From contig NZ_WXUB01000006.1 of assembly GCF_011799805.1 (NCBI RefSeq), positions 186,001 to 250,000 on the forward strand: DNA of 64,000 nt, given 5' to 3'. This stretch comes from Maribellus sediminis (GTDB taxonomy: Bacteria; Bacteroidota; Bacteroidia; Bacteroidales; Prolixibacteraceae). Positions 9,385 through 18,008 of the stretch are shown here, piece after piece. The translations under genes were made by a program, and so were the position numbers. Position 1 is the stretch's first letter. Each line of letters starts with the position of its first letter. The notes below the pieces were generated by a model that was given only the letters and a program-made list of their open reading frames with translations, made no database searches and had not been told where the DNA came from.

Positions 9385-9412
9385 CAAATATATGCTAATT
9401 CGTTTTAGCAAA
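9385..9412 (-). promoter_or_regulatory. Candidate lacI promoter
   Basis: On the minus strand TTTG (9409-9412) and TATATTTG (9385-9392) match the Bacteroidota -33/-7 consensus TTTG...TAnnTTTG. The spacer is 16 bases, shorter than the usual 19, which lowers confidence. The operator 9394-9409 fills the spacer. Confidence 0.45.
9394..9409. promoter_or_regulatory. Probable LacI operator inside the lacI promoter
   Basis: GCTAATTCGTTTTAGC fills the space between the -33 and -7 elements, an arrangement expected to block RNA polymerase. The rest of 9413-9655 shows no gene; it has an A/T tract and a weak hairpin, TACCTG/CAGGTA at 9552-9569, without a T-run. Confidence 0.62.
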
Positions 9413-9655
9413 CAAGCATTTTGTATTTTTTTTTTGTGATATTTTCGAATTTACATCGTTAATGGCAACATTGATATAGCCAAAAGAATGTTTTGTTATT
9501 CCGGAAAAGGAAAACGACAGAGGGGATTAACTGCATTTTTTTTGATGATCCTACCTGATAACACAGGTAATAAAAGGATTTTAAAATTCAACGAATGGTG
9601 GCACATTCCGAAAAGACATTACACGCGGTTATCCTTCAACTTTCACCTATAATGC

Positions 9656-10846
9656 CTACCAATCCAAAAGCTTCTTTTCGCCTGTGAGTTGTTGGATTCC
9701 GGTAATCTCCTGAGATACTTCCACAACACCTTTATAAGTCCCGGAATCATCGCGAATGGCAAAATATTGAATCAAGAGCATTTCTCCGTTCATCGTTATC
9801 CAAAAACTGGCATCATCCTTTTCTCCTGCTTTAAATGACCGGATAATTTTTTCCACTACATGCACACTTTCTTTTGGGTGACAATTGTGAACATCACGAC
9901 CGATGATCGCTTTGGTGCGGGGGAAAATTCGTTTTTTTGGTGCTGAAAAATATTGAACCGTATCATTCTCGTCGACAAATGTCAGATCAACCGGCAAATG
10001 ATTAAATAGTAATCTCACCTGTTCAACTGTTAGATTTCCTGTCCCGAGATTCATGTTTTGATCCGGGGTTGAATCAATTTGCGACTCGTTTGCAAGCAGG
10101 TCAGGTTCATAAAACGGAAAACCAATTTCCAGAGCTTCGACTAAAAGAGTGTCCAATTCTTTTTCAGGAACTTTTTCTTCAACCAGTGGAAATAATATCC
10201 GTTCCTCTCTGAATTTAACTGCATTCATATTAAAATAGATCTCTCCAATCAATCGGTTAAACTCCGTTTGGTCGGAAATACCTTTTTCCGCTATTTCAAT
10301 GCACCTTTTTAAATTCCGTTTGATGTCGTCATGAAAAGACCACATTACCGACAAACAGCGAAATTCGGGTACATGTTTCTCGATGACCGGAAAAAGCAGA
10401 TTTTCTTTAATCAGGTAGTACTTTGAGAAGCTCTCTAATTCAACCAGTTTTTCAACTGCCGATTTACTTAAACCGTCTGAATTATTCTTCCTGTTTAATT
10501 CTTTTATGACAGGTTTCAGCTCAGTCAATTTTTGCAACATCAGGCGGTTATTTTCCACACATACCCATAAAAAGCTTTTTTCGCGAGGTGGAAAATAAGG
10601 ATATTCGGCTATGGTTTTATAAAGTAAATTCAATAGTTTATTGATTCCCTTCTTAAGCTCGGGCATTGGAATTTCCATCTTCACCAGTTCATCCACCAGA
10701 TACACAATATCAGTTGGCACGCACAAACCGATAATTCCCTTATATTTTTCGTAAAGCTCTTTTACGTTATCACTCCTCAAAATAGCTGAAAACAATTCCT
10801 TTAGTTTTTCAAGGCGCTGACTTCGATGATTGCTTAATTCCGACAT
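9656..10846 (-). CDS. DUF438-like protein with degenerate hemerythrin region and PAS domain
   Basis: A 396-residue paralogue of the protein at 14508-15737. The C-terminal third (about 270-385) is a PAS_10-type domain with LPVDLTFVDENDTVQYFS and the conserved GRDVHNCHP. The middle resembles a hemerythrin bundle: SKYYLIKENLLFP, MWSFHDDIKR, REERILFP. Compared by eye with its paralogue it lacks several histidines: Y143 stands where the other has H145, and lysine and threonine stand at positions of H91 and H71. H172 and the acidic residues remain. It may therefore no longer hold a di-iron site and act as a PAS sensor or partner. It lies directly downstream of the Rrf2 gene (4 bases), so it shares NO-responsive control. 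Confidence 0.8.
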   Translation of the reverse strand: MSELSNHRSQRLEKLKELFSAILRSDNVKELYEKYKGIIGLCVPTDIVYLVDELVKMEIPMPELKKGINKLLNLLYKTIAEYPYFPPREKSFLWVCVENNRLMLQKLTELKPVIKELNRKNNSDGLSKSAVEKLVELESFSKYYLIKENLLFPVIEKHVPEFRCLSVMWSFHDDIKRNLKRCIEIAEKGISDQTEFNRLIGEIYFNMNAVKFREERILFPLVEEKVPEKELDTLLVEALEIGFPFYEPDLLANESQIDSTPDQNMNLGTGNLTVEQVRLLFNHLPVDLTFVDENDTVQYFSAPKKRIFPRTKAIIGRDVHNCHPKESVHVVEKIIRSFKAGEKDDASFWITMNGEMLLIQYFAIRDDSGTYKGVVEVSQEITGIQQLTGEKKLLDW

Positions 10847-10850
10847 GTTT

Positions 10851-11288
10851 CTATTTTCGGTTTAATATAATGTCAAACGCAGAACTGTTGTTATCGGCTA
10901 AATTCTGAATGGTTTCTTCATTCACCAATTGGTTCAGGGCATTACGTATAGGTGCATATGATGTATGAAGTGGACAAGGATTTTGTTCGTCACATTGCTT
11001 TAAGCCAAATCCACATCCGTTAAACAAGCCGTCACCTTCAATACTTACAATGACTTCTTTCAATGTGAGATCGGGCTTATCGGGATTGAAAGAATAGCCT
11101 CCGTTTTTACCTTTTGATGATTGAATGAACCCCAATCGCACAAGACGTTGTAAAATTTTTGCCATGTAATGCAACGGTGTTTCAACTTCAGTTGAGATCT
11201 CTGAAATTCCAGGACTTCTTCCCTCCTGGTTTTGCCGGCTGATATAAACCAGTCCTCTTAAAGCATATTCTGTTTCTTTCTTAAACAC
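10851..11288 (-). CDS. Rrf2-family regulator, NsrR-like, probably NO-sensing
   Basis: A winged-helix Rrf2 regulator. The start is taken as GTG at 11288 (VFKKETEYALRGL), which matches the family N-terminus; an ATG at 11318 would add ten residues. The HTH is around PGISEISTEVETPLHYMAKILQRLVRLGF. Three cysteines, C102, C109 and C115 in the longer numbering (GCGFGLKQCDEQNPC), match the iron-sulfur ligand region of NsrR/IscR. It is divergent from RIC and NO reductase, so it most likely represses them until NO damages its cluster. A palindrome in the shared promoter is its probable site. NsrR is preferred to IscR because no isc/suf genes are present. Confidence 0.88.
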   Translation of the reverse strand: MFKKETEYALRGLVYISRQNQEGRSPGISEISTEVETPLHYMAKILQRLVRLGFIQSSKGKNGGYSFNPDKPDLTLKEVIVSIEGDGLFNGCGFGLKQCDEQNPCPLHTSYAPIRNALNQLVNEETIQNLADNNSSAFDIILNRK

Positions 11289-11333
11289 TTTAATTCTTTT
11301 GCTTGTAAAAATAAACATTTTTTCAATCGACTA

Positions 11334-11351
11334 ATGGACCTTTTGGTCCAT
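11334..11351. promoter_or_regulatory. Palindrome in the divergent Rrf2/RIC promoter
   Basis: ATGGACC-TTTT-GGTCCAT is a perfect 7-bp inverted repeat midway between the two divergent genes. It overlaps the TTTG (11342-11345) that could serve as -33 element of the RIC promoter. The size and place fit a dimeric Rrf2 operator. Confidence 0.6.
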
Positions 11352-11375
11352 ATTAAAAAAATATATTTATATTTG
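11342..11375 (+). promoter_or_regulatory. Candidate promoter of the RIC-NO reductase operon
   Basis: TATATTTG (11368-11375) is a full match to the Bacteroidota -7 element, 24 bases before the RIC start. The nearest TTTG is 22 bases upstream, slightly beyond the usual spacing, inside the palindrome. Confidence 0.45.
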
Positions 11376-11398
11376 GCAAAGATTAAAGTTAAAATACA

Positions 11399-12094
11399 AT
11401 GAATCAGATAGAATTTAAGCAACGGCAGATCGGCGAAATTGTAGCTGACGACTTCAGAACATCCCGAGTATTTACAGAGGTTGGTATTGATTTCTGTTGT
11501 GGTGGAAAACAAACGGTGGGACAAGCATGTGAAGAATTGGGAATTGACGTTTCGACCTTAGAAATTAAGGTTGAAGAAATAAAGCAGGAAGAGTTTAATG
11601 CGAATATGAATTTCAAGGACTGGAGCTTGAATTTTTTGATCGACTATATTCAAAACGTCCATCATACCTATGTAAAAAACACCTTGCCCGAGTTGCTGTT
11701 TTATACCGGGAAAATAGCAAATGTACATGGCGAAAGACATCCTGAGCTGATTCAAATAGCGCACGATGTCAAGAATGTAAGTGAAGAGTTGACCTTGCAT
11801 TTAGAAATGGAAGAGAACGTTTTGTTTCCTGCCATTCTTTCCTATCTGGCAAACCCTGGTAATGATACTAAATCGACTATTGTTTCAGAAATAACACGGA
11901 TGTTGGGAGAACATGATTTTGCCGGCGGAGTTTTTGACAAAATCAACAAAACAACAGAAGGTTACAAAACTCCTGTAGACGCTTGCAGTACTTATGAGGT
12001 TGCATTCAAAACCATGAAACAATTTGAGGACGACTTGCATGTTCATGTGCATCTCGAAAACAATATTTTATTCCCAAAGGCACTAAAACTATAA
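11399..12094 (+). CDS. ric: Iron-sulfur cluster repair di-iron protein (RIC/ScdA/YtfE)
   Basis: A 231-residue RIC protein that restores iron-sulfur clusters damaged by NO or oxidants and can also reduce NO. The N-terminal ScdA_N domain carries the conserved GIDFCCGG pair of cysteines (C33, C34). The hemerythrin-like domain has its di-iron ligands in VHHTYVKN (H88/H89), LHLEMEENVLFP (H134, E138), EHDFAGG (H172) and HVHLENNILFP (H216-218 region, E220). Full length. It is divergent from the Rrf2 regulator and 28 bases upstream of the NO reductase gene, a standard nitrosative-stress arrangement. Confidence 0.93.
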   Translation: MNQIEFKQRQIGEIVADDFRTSRVFTEVGIDFCCGGKQTVGQACEELGIDVSTLEIKVEEIKQEEFNANMNFKDWSLNFLIDYIQNVHHTYVKNTLPELLFYTGKIANVHGERHPELIQIAHDVKNVSEELTLHLEMEENVLFPAILSYLANPGNDTKSTIVSEITRMLGEHDFAGGVFDKINKTTEGYKTPVDACSTYEVAFKTMKQFEDDLHVHVHLENNILFPKALKL

Positions 12095-12122
12095 AACTAA
12101 ATCAAATTCTAATCAGCTAATT

Positions 12123-14363
12123 ATGAAAGCAAAAAAATTATGGTTGGGCTTTATTGCCGTGATGGTTATTTCCTTTAGTGTATTGTTATTTTACGGAAAT
12201 GAAATTTACCGTAAAGCACCACCCATTCCTGAGAAAGTAATGACAACATCCGGCGAAGTTCTGTTTTTGGGGCAGGATATAAAGGATGGACAAAATGTTT
12301 GGCAATCAATGGGCGGACAAGAGTTAGGCACAGTGTGGGGACATGGTGCCTACCAGGCTCCCGACTGGAGTGCCGACTGGCTGCACAAAGAAGCGGTTTT
12401 TATGCTGAACGAACTCGCGAATGAAAGCGAAGGAATTCCTTACGATCAGTTAAGTGAAGAGAAACAGGCTTCTTTAAAAATTATCCTGCAAAAAGACCTG
12501 CGCAAAAATACCTATGATCCTGAATCAAAGGTTTTGACTATTTCCGACTTGCGGGCAAAAGCCATTCAAAGCAACAGTGAGTTCTATGCAGGGCTGTTCA
12601 CCGATAATCCTGACATGGCTGATCTTCGTGATGCCTACAGCATTCCGGAGAACACTTTAAAAACGGAAGAGCGAGTTCGATTACTCAACAGTTTTTTCTT
12701 TTGGATCTCATGGGCCTGTGTTACAGAACGGCCGAATAAGGATATAACCTATACAAATAACTGGCCTGCAGAAGAGCTGGTAGGAAACAGACCTACGGGA
12801 GAATTGCACTTATGGACCGGTTTCAGTGTGATAATTCTTTTGGCCGGAATTGGATTAATGTCAATTTATTATGCCCGCCGTCGCAATGAAGAGGAAGTGG
12901 CACCAAAAATATTTCCGTTGAAAGGTGAAAAACAAACGCCATCTCAAAAAGCAACCGTCAAGTATTTCTGGGTGGTTTCTGCACTCCTTTTGGTACAGGT
13001 TATAATGGGCGTAATCACTGCTCACTACGGCGTTGAAGGGCAAGCCTTGTACGGTATTCCTTTATCCGATTGGCTTCCCTACTCTGTTTCAAGAACCTGG
13101 CACGTTCAGATTGCCATTTTCTGGATCGCCACCTCGTGGTTGGCCACCGGATTATATTATGCCCCGGCCATATCGGGTATAGAACCAAAATTTCAGAAAC
13201 TCGGTGTTAACTTTCTGTTCCTGGCTTTGCTTGTCATCGTTGTAGGATCATTGGCAGGTCAGTGGATGGGCGTAATGCAAAAACTAGGTTTGGTAACTAA
13301 TTTTTGGTTTGGTCACCAGGGCTACGAATACGTTGATTTGGGGCGTTTCTGGCAAATATTCCTTTTTGTCGGTTTAATTATCTGGTTACTGTTAATGGGG
13401 CGGGCCATCTATCCGGCACTCAAACAAAAATCAGAAAACAGAAACCTGCTGATCTTATTTTTGATCTCAACCATAGCCATCGCAGCTTTTTACGGCGCCG
13501 GATTAATGTGGGGAAGACAAACTAACCTGGCCATAGCTGAATACTGGAGATGGTGGGTTGTGCACCTTTGGGTAGAAGGATTTTTCGAGGTATTTGCTGC
13601 TGTGGTTGTGGCTTTTCTTTTTGTTCGGTTGGAAATTATTAAAGCGGGTACGGCTACTTTGGCGGTATTGTTTTCTACCATAATCTTTTTGTCGGGAGGA
13701 ATACTCGGCACATTTCACCATTTGTATTTTACGGGTACGCCAACCGCAGTAATGGCGCTCGGAGCAACTTTCAGTGCGCTTGAGGTAGTGCCACTTGTAT
13801 TAATGGGTTTCGAAGCCTTCGATAATTTGAAAGTAAGCCGAAGTTCGGAATGGATTAAAGCCTATAAATGGCCTATTTACAGCTTTATCGCCGTGGCTTT
13901 CTGGAACCTGGTTGGTGCAGGTATTTTTGGATTCCTCATTAATCCACCCACAGCCTTGTATTATATGCAGGGATTGAATACGACTCCTGTGCACGGACAC
14001 ACTGCCTTATTTGGGGTGTATGGAATGCTGGGAATAGGTCTTATGCTGTTTGTATTACGCGATATGAACAAAGATGTGGTTTGGAAAGACCGCTGGATAA
14101 AATTTGCCTTTTGGAGCATCAATATTGGTTTAGCCGCAATGGTTTTGATCAGTGTGCTCCCAATTGGTCTGGCACAAACCGTTGCCAGTGTAAAAGAAGG
14201 ATTATGGTGGGCACGTTCAGCAGAATTTATGCAACAGCCTTACCTGATCACTTTTAAATGGTTGCGTGTAATTGGCGATACCATTTTTGCACTGGGAACT
14301 GTAGCGCTGGCCTGGTTCATTTTCGGGCTGAAATTCGGATGGAGCCTGAAGAATCAGGAATAA
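12123..14363 (+). CDS. norZ: Quinol-dependent nitric oxide reductase (single subunit)
   Basis: A 746-residue qNOR that reduces two NO to N2O with electrons from menaquinol, in the inner membrane. The N-terminal helix is followed by an extended periplasmic domain (about 35-220, with QSMGGQELGTVWGHGAYQAPDW) found in single-subunit enzymes, where it replaces NorC but lacks a heme c CxxCH motif. The remaining residues make the heme-copper-oxidase-like bundle. Metal ligands are visible in SRTWHVQIAIFW, HLWVEGFFEVFAAVV, GTFHHLYFTGTP and HGHTALFGVYGM. No nitrite reductase or N2O reductase is in the window, so detoxification is more likely than denitrification. It lies between RIC and a DUF438 gene. 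Confidence 0.95.
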   Translation: MKAKKLWLGFIAVMVISFSVLLFYGNEIYRKAPPIPEKVMTTSGEVLFLGQDIKDGQNVWQSMGGQELGTVWGHGAYQAPDWSADWLHKEAVFMLNELANESEGIPYDQLSEEKQASLKIILQKDLRKNTYDPESKVLTISDLRAKAIQSNSEFYAGLFTDNPDMADLRDAYSIPENTLKTEERVRLLNSFFFWISWACVTERPNKDITYTNNWPAEELVGNRPTGELHLWTGFSVIILLAGIGLMSIYYARRRNEEEVAPKIFPLKGEKQTPSQKATVKYFWVVSALLLVQVIMGVITAHYGVEGQALYGIPLSDWLPYSVSRTWHVQIAIFWIATSWLATGLYYAPAISGIEPKFQKLGVNFLFLALLVIVVGSLAGQWMGVMQKLGLVTNFWFGHQGYEYVDLGRFWQIFLFVGLIIWLLLMGRAIYPALKQKSENRNLLILFLISTIAIAAFYGAGLMWGRQTNLAIAEYWRWWVVHLWVEGFFEVFAAVVVAFLFVRLEIIKAGTATLAVLFSTIIFLSGGILGTFHHLYFTGTPTAVMALGATFSALEVVPLVLMGFEAFDNLKVSRSSEWIKAYKWPIYSFIAVAFWNLVGAGIFGFLINPPTALYYMQGLNTTPVHGHTALFGVYGMLGIGLMLFVLRDMNKDVVWKDRWIKFAFWSINIGLAAMVLISVLPIGLAQTVASVKEGLWWARSAEFMQQPYLITFKWLRVIGDTIFALGTVALAWFIFGLKFGWSLKNQE

Positions 14364-14507
14364 GAATTAAACGGGGGAGTCTGGGTGAGAGGTATGCGGA
14401 TGTACTGTGTCCGGATTTTGGGCGCAGTATATCCCTCCTTTTTCATGTTTTGAAAACTTTTATTTCCGTAGACTCGTTACGCAGAATGATAATCAACATA
14501 AATTAGA

Positions 14508-15737
14508 ATGAGCGAATTCATCGACAACTCGAAGCACAGAAAAGCCAGACTTAAAGAATCAATTTTGAGGCTGCATGCCGGAGATTCTACCGATGATGTC
14601 AGGCAGGAATTATTGGAAAACCTAAGCAACATACCCTACGGCGAAGTTGTGGAAGTGGAACAGGAACTGATTGCAGAAGGCTTGCCGGAAGAAGAGGTGC
14701 TTAAGCTTTGTGATGCCCATTCAGCCGTTCTGCATGGTGCCGTCGATCTGTCGGCTTCTAAATCAATTCCCGAGGGCCATCCGGTTGACGTCATGCTGCA
14801 GGAAAACAAAATGCTGAAACGTTTATCCGACAATACAACCGAGGAATTGCTGGCAATCAAATACCGTAAAGGAGAAGACTTTAAACAGGCCGTATTGAAA
14901 ATCCGAGGTGCTTTCAACCAGTTAATGGATGTCGACAAACATTATCAGCGAAAAGAATATTTACTATTCCCCTATCTTGAAAAGGCCGGCATAACTGGGC
15001 CACCAAAAGTAATGTGGGGCAAACACGATGAAATTCGTGAACAATTAAAAGGAAGTACCGAAATTCTTCAGCTTGACGAAATTGAAAGCGAAGATTTGAC
15101 TGCATCTGCTGAGATCATATTATTACCGGCATTGAAAGGTGTTTACGAAATGACCATTAAAGAAGAAGAAATTCTTTTCCCGATGATGATGGATACACTT
15201 TCGGATGCTGATTGGTACGAAATACAAAAACAATCGCTTGAAATTGGCTACTGCCTTTACGATCCACAGATTGAATGGAAACCTGAAGGAGTAGAGCCCG
15301 AAAGCATTAATGCTGCGCAAAAGGAGGGCAAGAACATTCAACTTCCGTCAGGAAACTTTACCGCCGAAGAGCTTTTATCCATTTTAAACACCATCCCGGT
15401 TGACATGACATTTGTTGACCGCAACGATAAAGTAAAATATTTTACCCAGAGTAAAGATCGTATTTTTCAACGCAACCGGGCCATTTTGAACCGCGATGTA
15501 CGCCACTGTCATCCTCCGGCAAGCGCTCATATCGTCGATAAAATTCTGGAAAATTTTAAAAGCGGCAAACAAAACCGTGCTCCGTTTTGGATAAATATGG
15601 GTGGCCGTTTTATCCATATCGAATACTTTGCTTTGCATAACGACGCCGGCGAATATTTGGGAACTTTGGAGGTTTCTCGCGACTTAACACATGATCGCTC
15701 ACTGGAAGGAGAACAACGAATATTATCATACAAATAA
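14508..15737 (+). CDS. DUF438 hemerythrin/PAS protein
   Basis: A 409-residue protein with an N-terminal DUF438 domain (about 14-85), a hemerythrin-like bundle (about 88-235) and a C-terminal PAS_10 domain (about 280-395, LNRDVRHCHPP). Candidate di-iron ligands all remain: H71, H91 in GHPVDVMLQEN, H145 and E150 in DKHYQRKE, H173 in MWGKHDEIRE, and E220/E221 before ILFP. It sits 144 bases after the NO reductase and 3 bases before the DUF1858 gene. It could sense or bind NO or oxygen through the di-iron centre and pass the signal through PAS; it has no output domain, so a partner is expected. The degenerate paralogue is at 9656-10846. Confidence 0.87.
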   Translation: MSEFIDNSKHRKARLKESILRLHAGDSTDDVRQELLENLSNIPYGEVVEVEQELIAEGLPEEEVLKLCDAHSAVLHGAVDLSASKSIPEGHPVDVMLQENKMLKRLSDNTTEELLAIKYRKGEDFKQAVLKIRGAFNQLMDVDKHYQRKEYLLFPYLEKAGITGPPKVMWGKHDEIREQLKGSTEILQLDEIESEDLTASAEIILLPALKGVYEMTIKEEEILFPMMMDTLSDADWYEIQKQSLEIGYCLYDPQIEWKPEGVEPESINAAQKEGKNIQLPSGNFTAEELLSILNTIPVDMTFVDRNDKVKYFTQSKDRIFQRNRAILNRDVRHCHPPASAHIVDKILENFKSGKQNRAPFWINMGGRFIHIEYFALHNDAGEYLGTLEVSRDLTHDRSLEGEQRILSYK

Positions 15738-15740
15738 AAA

Positions 15741-16262
15741 ATGGAAGCTAAAGAGATACTTATCATCACACCAAAAACAAAGGTGCTGCAATTGATTGAG
15801 GCCTATCCACAACTGGAGGATGTGTTAATCGATTATGTTCCGGCATTCAAAAAACTGAAGAATCCGGTTCTGCGAAAAACGGTCGCCAAAATCGCTACAC
15901 TGCAACAAGCAGCTGCGGTTGGTGGCGTAAAAGTTGAAGATTTAATCAACGTTCTGCGTAAAGAAGTGGGACAGGATATTCTTTCGCAGGAAAGCGGTAG
16001 CAACTATAATACTATTGTTCCGGGGTGGTTTATTGAAGAAAAAGTCGTTCAGGAGTTGGATGTTCGGGAAATGCTGGCAGCAGGAGAACATCCGGTTAAC
16101 CAGGTTATCGCCGACCTGAGGCGTTTGCCCGACAACAAAATCTATAAACTAATAGCTCCTTTTGTGCCGGCTCCATTGATCGACAAAGCCAGTAGTCTGG
16201 GATTTGACCACTGGGTAAAACAGGAAAATCAAGAACTGTTTTTGGTGTACTTTTATAAGTAA
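15741..16262 (+). CDS. DUF1858/DUF2249 protein
   Basis: A 173-residue cytosolic protein. Residues 5-80 match DUF1858, the domain also found at the N-terminus of some ScdA-type proteins (TKVLQLIEAYPQLEDVLIDYVPAF...LRKTVAKIATLQQAAAVGGV). Residues 105-172 match DUF2249, a small TusA/SirA-like fold (ELDVREMLAAGEHPVNQVIADLRRLPDNKIYKLIAPFVPAPLI, ending GFDHWVKQE). It is the last gene of the NO-reductase operon, 3 bases after the DUF438 stop. The pairing of these domains with RIC and NO reductase is recurrent in anaerobes and points to metal or sulfur delivery during repair, but the biochemical role is not established. The 170 bases after it show no clear terminator. Confidence 0.85.
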   Translation: MEAKEILIITPKTKVLQLIEAYPQLEDVLIDYVPAFKKLKNPVLRKTVAKIATLQQAAAVGGVKVEDLINVLRKEVGQDILSQESGSNYNTIVPGWFIEEKVVQELDVREMLAAGEHPVNQVIADLRRLPDNKIYKLIAPFVPAPLIDKASSLGFDHWVKQENQELFLVYFYK

Positions 16263-16432
16263 AAACGAATGTTGTGATTACACCATTCTTACTGTCTCGT
16301 CACATCCTTCCTTACAATTATACAACTAACCTAAGTCGATTCAATTTATACACGTAGAATCCGGTTACATGCTGTAAATACGATTATTACCTTATTAACC
16401 CAAAATCAAATGTTACGAACCGGTGCCGCCAA

Positions 16433-17944
16433 TTATCCCTGATGTTCTTTCTTTAAAAGATCGAGAACGGTTTTTACTGGATTAAAGGTAGTTATCGGTA
16501 CTTCTACAAATACGGTATTCCAGTCGCTCATGGCGCCGTTCCATAAACCGGGTAGTTCCATCGCTTTTAAGACTTTTCCGCCTGCTGATTTTTCGGCAAT
16601 AAATCCGGTATCGGGATCACGAAACTGCAGCAAATCAAACGGCTCTCCCTTGTAGTTTTTTACGCCACAAACAAGGTCAGTAATATTGGCATAACACGAG
16701 GCATTCAAAATAGCAACCTGATCTGCCTTTTCAAGATTTACCTGTGCTGTTTCCACCAGTTGCAGGGTTTGCGTTCCATCATTGTGGCTTACCCAAAACG
16801 GGCCGCCACCTGTACCCGAGCTCTCAACAACGCCGCAAATACGAATCGGCCGGTTCAGTATCTTAAACAATAATTCAAGCTTCTCCTCCGATGTTTTTTT
16901 CGTAAATGAATCCGGCAGTTTATAACCTAATTTTTCTGAAAGAAACACACTAATCTCGTATTCAAGCTCCTCTTCAGGTTCGGTAAAATTTTCGAGTTGA
17001 TTACAGTATTCAAAAACCTTGTTTTGAAGGTCAACCAAAATTCCGCCCAGCGCTTTTTTATAATCGACGGTGTCTTTTATGAGCCATTGTGCCGCCACAT
17101 TATCAACATTCTTGATGAAAACAATGTCGCCTTCAATAGCATCGAGGTTCTTCAGCAAAGCTCCATGACCTCCCGGACGAAAAAGTAGTTCACCATTTTC
17201 TTTGCGAAACGGAACGTTATTCAAGTCCACTGCCAGTGTATCTGTAGCTTTATCCTGAACCGAATAAGATATATCATAGGTTTTATCGAATTCTGACTCA
17301 TAAACCGGTTTTACCCTGGCAATGTGTGCCTTAATCAAATCCATATGTTCGGCTGAAACCGTAAAATGAAGCTTCACTACTCCATTTTCATCCGCTGCAT
17401 AAGCAGCCCCTTCAACCAAATGCTCGTCAATTGCTTTGGTTACTTTCCCGGCTTCGTATCTATGAAAGGCTAAAAGCGCTTTAGGCAAAAAACCATAGTT
17501 CAAACCATTCTCGGTCAGCAAAGCTTCAACAACTTTTTTATCTCTCGCTTCAATTGCAAAGTTTGCATCCACACCTAAAACTTCAACCAACTCGTCGTAA
17601 AACGCAAAATTCTTTAGTCCGTTAAAAAATTGCTGCACGTCAGAATCTTCAGCCGAAATTGCTCCATCCAGAAAATTGTACAACATCTTGAACATCCGGC
17701 TGGCTGCACCGGAAGCCGGCACAAATTTCACCAGTTCATTTTTAATGCCTTGTTTTTCGAATAGGTCGATAAATGCGCCTAATTCTTCCGGACTTAGCTT
17801 TTTCAGGCCATTTCCCGGTTCAACCGGAGCAAATAAATTCAAATCGGGGAAGCCGTTTTTAAAGCGGCTTATTTGCTGTTCTACTTCTTCAGGCGAAATT
17901 CCAAGTGCTGCTATTTGGTCTAAATCTTTTTGGTTGAAATCCAT
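16433..17944 (-). CDS. DUF4301 family protein, possible nucleotidyltransferase fold
   Basis: A protein of about 503 residues from the ATG at 17944 (MDFNQKDLDQIAALGIS); an ATG at 17986 would add 14 residues. It belongs to DUF4301, known mostly from Bacteroidota. Two stretches recall sugar-phosphate nucleotidyltransferases: FVPASGAASRMFK (about 85) where those enzymes have a glycine-rich nucleotide loop, and LFRPGGHGALLKNLD followed by FIKNVDN, like the PGGxG and VDN motifs of UDP-sugar pyrophosphorylases. The fold inference is by eye; the substrate is unknown. No signal peptide. It converges on the NO-reductase operon and precedes the GH106 gene on the opposite side by 65 bases without obvious functional link. 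Confidence 0.8.
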   Translation of the reverse strand: MDFNQKDLDQIAALGISPEEVEQQISRFKNGFPDLNLFAPVEPGNGLKKLSPEELGAFIDLFEKQGIKNELVKFVPASGAASRMFKMLYNFLDGAISAEDSDVQQFFNGLKNFAFYDELVEVLGVDANFAIEARDKKVVEALLTENGLNYGFLPKALLAFHRYEAGKVTKAIDEHLVEGAAYAADENGVVKLHFTVSAEHMDLIKAHIARVKPVYESEFDKTYDISYSVQDKATDTLAVDLNNVPFRKENGELLFRPGGHGALLKNLDAIEGDIVFIKNVDNVAAQWLIKDTVDYKKALGGILVDLQNKVFEYCNQLENFTEPEEELEYEISVFLSEKLGYKLPDSFTKKTSEEKLELLFKILNRPIRICGVVESSGTGGGPFWVSHNDGTQTLQLVETAQVNLEKADQVAILNASCYANITDLVCGVKNYKGEPFDLLQFRDPDTGFIAEKSAGGKVLKAMELPGLWNGAMSDWNTVFVEVPITTFNPVKTVLDLLKKEHQG

Positions 17945-18008
17945 TGGTTTTTGATTTTGAACTGCAAAAATACAATTTTGAATCACATCCCTTTACGAAA
18001 AACCTAAA

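Noticed and set aside
9552-9569. Terminator for the degenerate DUF438 gene
   Set aside because: The 6-bp TACCTG/CAGGTA stem has no T-tract on the minus strand.
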